A stretch of 6,996 nt of DNA from Pseudomonadota bacterium (GTDB lineage: Bacteria > Pseudomonadota > Gammaproteobacteria > Burkholderiales > Thiobacillaceae): positions 1-6,996 of the forward strand of contig JAJYXA010000151.1 of the NCBI GenBank assembly GCA_021791235.1, written 5' to 3'. The notes beneath the pieces were generated by a model. The model was not told the DNA's origin. It worked only from the letters and a program-made list of their open reading frames with translations, and made no database searches. The number at the start of each line of letters is the position of its first letter. Positions within the stretch are counted from its first letter, which is position 1. This document shows, piece after piece, positions 6,311 to 6,996 of the stretch. A program made the position numbers and the translations under genes.

Positions 6311-6996
6311 ATCCGTCGCGGCTGTTCATCGAGCGACCGGTCGCCACGCTGATGCTGGTGCTGGCGATGGCGCTGTTCGGCGCACTCGCCTACACGCAGC
6401 TGCCGGTGAACGACCTGCCGCAGGTGGATTTCCCCACGCTGCGCATCAGCGCCTCGCTGCCCGGCGCCAATCCGGAGACCATGGGCAACACCGTGGCGAC
6501 GCCGCTGGAACGGCAGTTGTCGACGGTGGCCGGGATCGAGTCGATGAGCTCGCAGTCGAGCCAGGGATCGACCAGCATCACGCTGCAATTCGAGCTCGAC
6601 CGCGACATCGACGCCGCCGCGCAGGACGTGCAGACCGCGATCGCGCAGGCGGCGCGCAACCTGCCGCAAGGAATGGACCCGCCGCAGCTGAGAAAAATCA
6701 ACCCGGCGGATTCGCCCATCCTGTATCTGGCGCTGTCGGCCGGGCGCCTGCCGCTGACCGAGCTCGACGCCATTGCCGATTCGCGGGTGGCGCTGCGGCT
6801 GTCGGGCCTGTCCGGGGTGGCGCAGGTACTGGTGTTCGGCTCGCAGAAATACGCGCTGCGGCTGTATCTCGATCCCGCCAAATTGCAGGCGCGCGGCCTC
6901 ACCTTTGCCGACGTCATCCAGAAGGTGCAGACGGCCAACGCCAACCTGCCGTCCGGCACGCTGGACGGCGCCACCCGAGCCTATACGGTGAAGGCC
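6307..6996 (+). CDS. RND multidrug efflux transporter, HAE1 family (MdtB/MdtC/MuxC-like), 3'-truncated
   Basis: The first 230 codons of what is normally a protein of about 1,030 residues; it is open at the window end with no stop. It starts MNPSRLFIERPVATLMLVL, the cytoplasmic foot and TM1 of RND pumps, followed by the porter-domain signatures LPQVDFPTLRISASLPGANP, VATPLERQLSTVAGI, GSTSITLQFELDRDIDAAAQDVQ and INPADSPILYLALS. These match the MdtB/MdtC/MuxC branch well, particularly the PQVDFP and NPADSP segments. It would be the proton-driven inner-membrane component working with the adaptor and TolC-like protein encoded just upstream. The ATG overlaps the adaptor stop (ATGA at 6307-6310). MdtBC/MuxBC systems use two RND subunits, so a second pump gene may follow, but it is not visible here. 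Confidence 0.95.
   Translation, partial: MNPSRLFIERPVATLMLVLAMALFGALAYTQLPVNDLPQVDFPTLRISASLPGANPETMGNTVATPLERQLSTVAGIESMSSQSSQGSTSITLQFELDRDIDAAAQDVQTAIAQAARNLPQGMDPPQLRKINPADSPILYLALSAGRLPLTELDAIADSRVALRLSGLSGVAQVLVFGSQKYALRLYLDPAKLQARGLTFADVIQKVQTANANLPSGTLDGATRAYTVKA

Overview
The window is very GC-rich with long Ala/Arg-rich coding stretches and tight ATGA gene overlaps. It carries a QseBC/PmrAB-type two-component system and a TolC-MFP-RND efflux cluster. This combination suggests a Gram-negative proteobacterium, most likely betaproteobacterial. The taxonomic guess is inference from style and gene content, not from a marker gene.

Layout. (1) Nt 2-508, plus strand: the C-terminal three quarters of an OmpR-family response regulator, cut by the window edge. 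Nt 505-1830: its histidine kinase, joined by a 4-base ATGA overlap. (2) Nt 1831-2102: a convergent intergenic region with a strong hairpin at 1981-2006. Its T-tract favours termination of the minus-strand gene. (3) Nt 2103-3470, minus strand: an exported PhoX/DUF839-family beta-propeller protein. It has a Sec signal peptide, an alanine where I recall PhoX phosphatases having a cysteine (LTAEE instead of LTCEE), and a highly acidic Glu-Asp tail encoded by a hexanucleotide repeat. (4) Nt 3471-3791: a divergent intergenic region of noticeably lower GC. It contains weak promoter candidates and a perfect 9-bp inverted repeat. (5) Nt 3792-6996, plus strand: a three-gene efflux operon in the order outer-membrane factor, membrane fusion protein, RND pump. 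The genes are joined by ATGA overlaps and the pump runs off the window end.

How the genes work together. The regulator and kinase form one phosphorelay. The three efflux proteins should assemble into one envelope-spanning pump; the transporter N-terminus resembles the MdtB/MdtC/MuxC branch of HAE1 RND pumps. The PhoX-like gene is a separate single-gene transcript lying between them. Nothing in the sequence directly shows that the two-component system controls either neighbour.

I see no mobile element, CRISPR array, tRNA, rRNA or clearly undescribed multi-gene system. The most unusual item is the PhoX-like protein, with its altered motif and repeat-encoded acidic tail.
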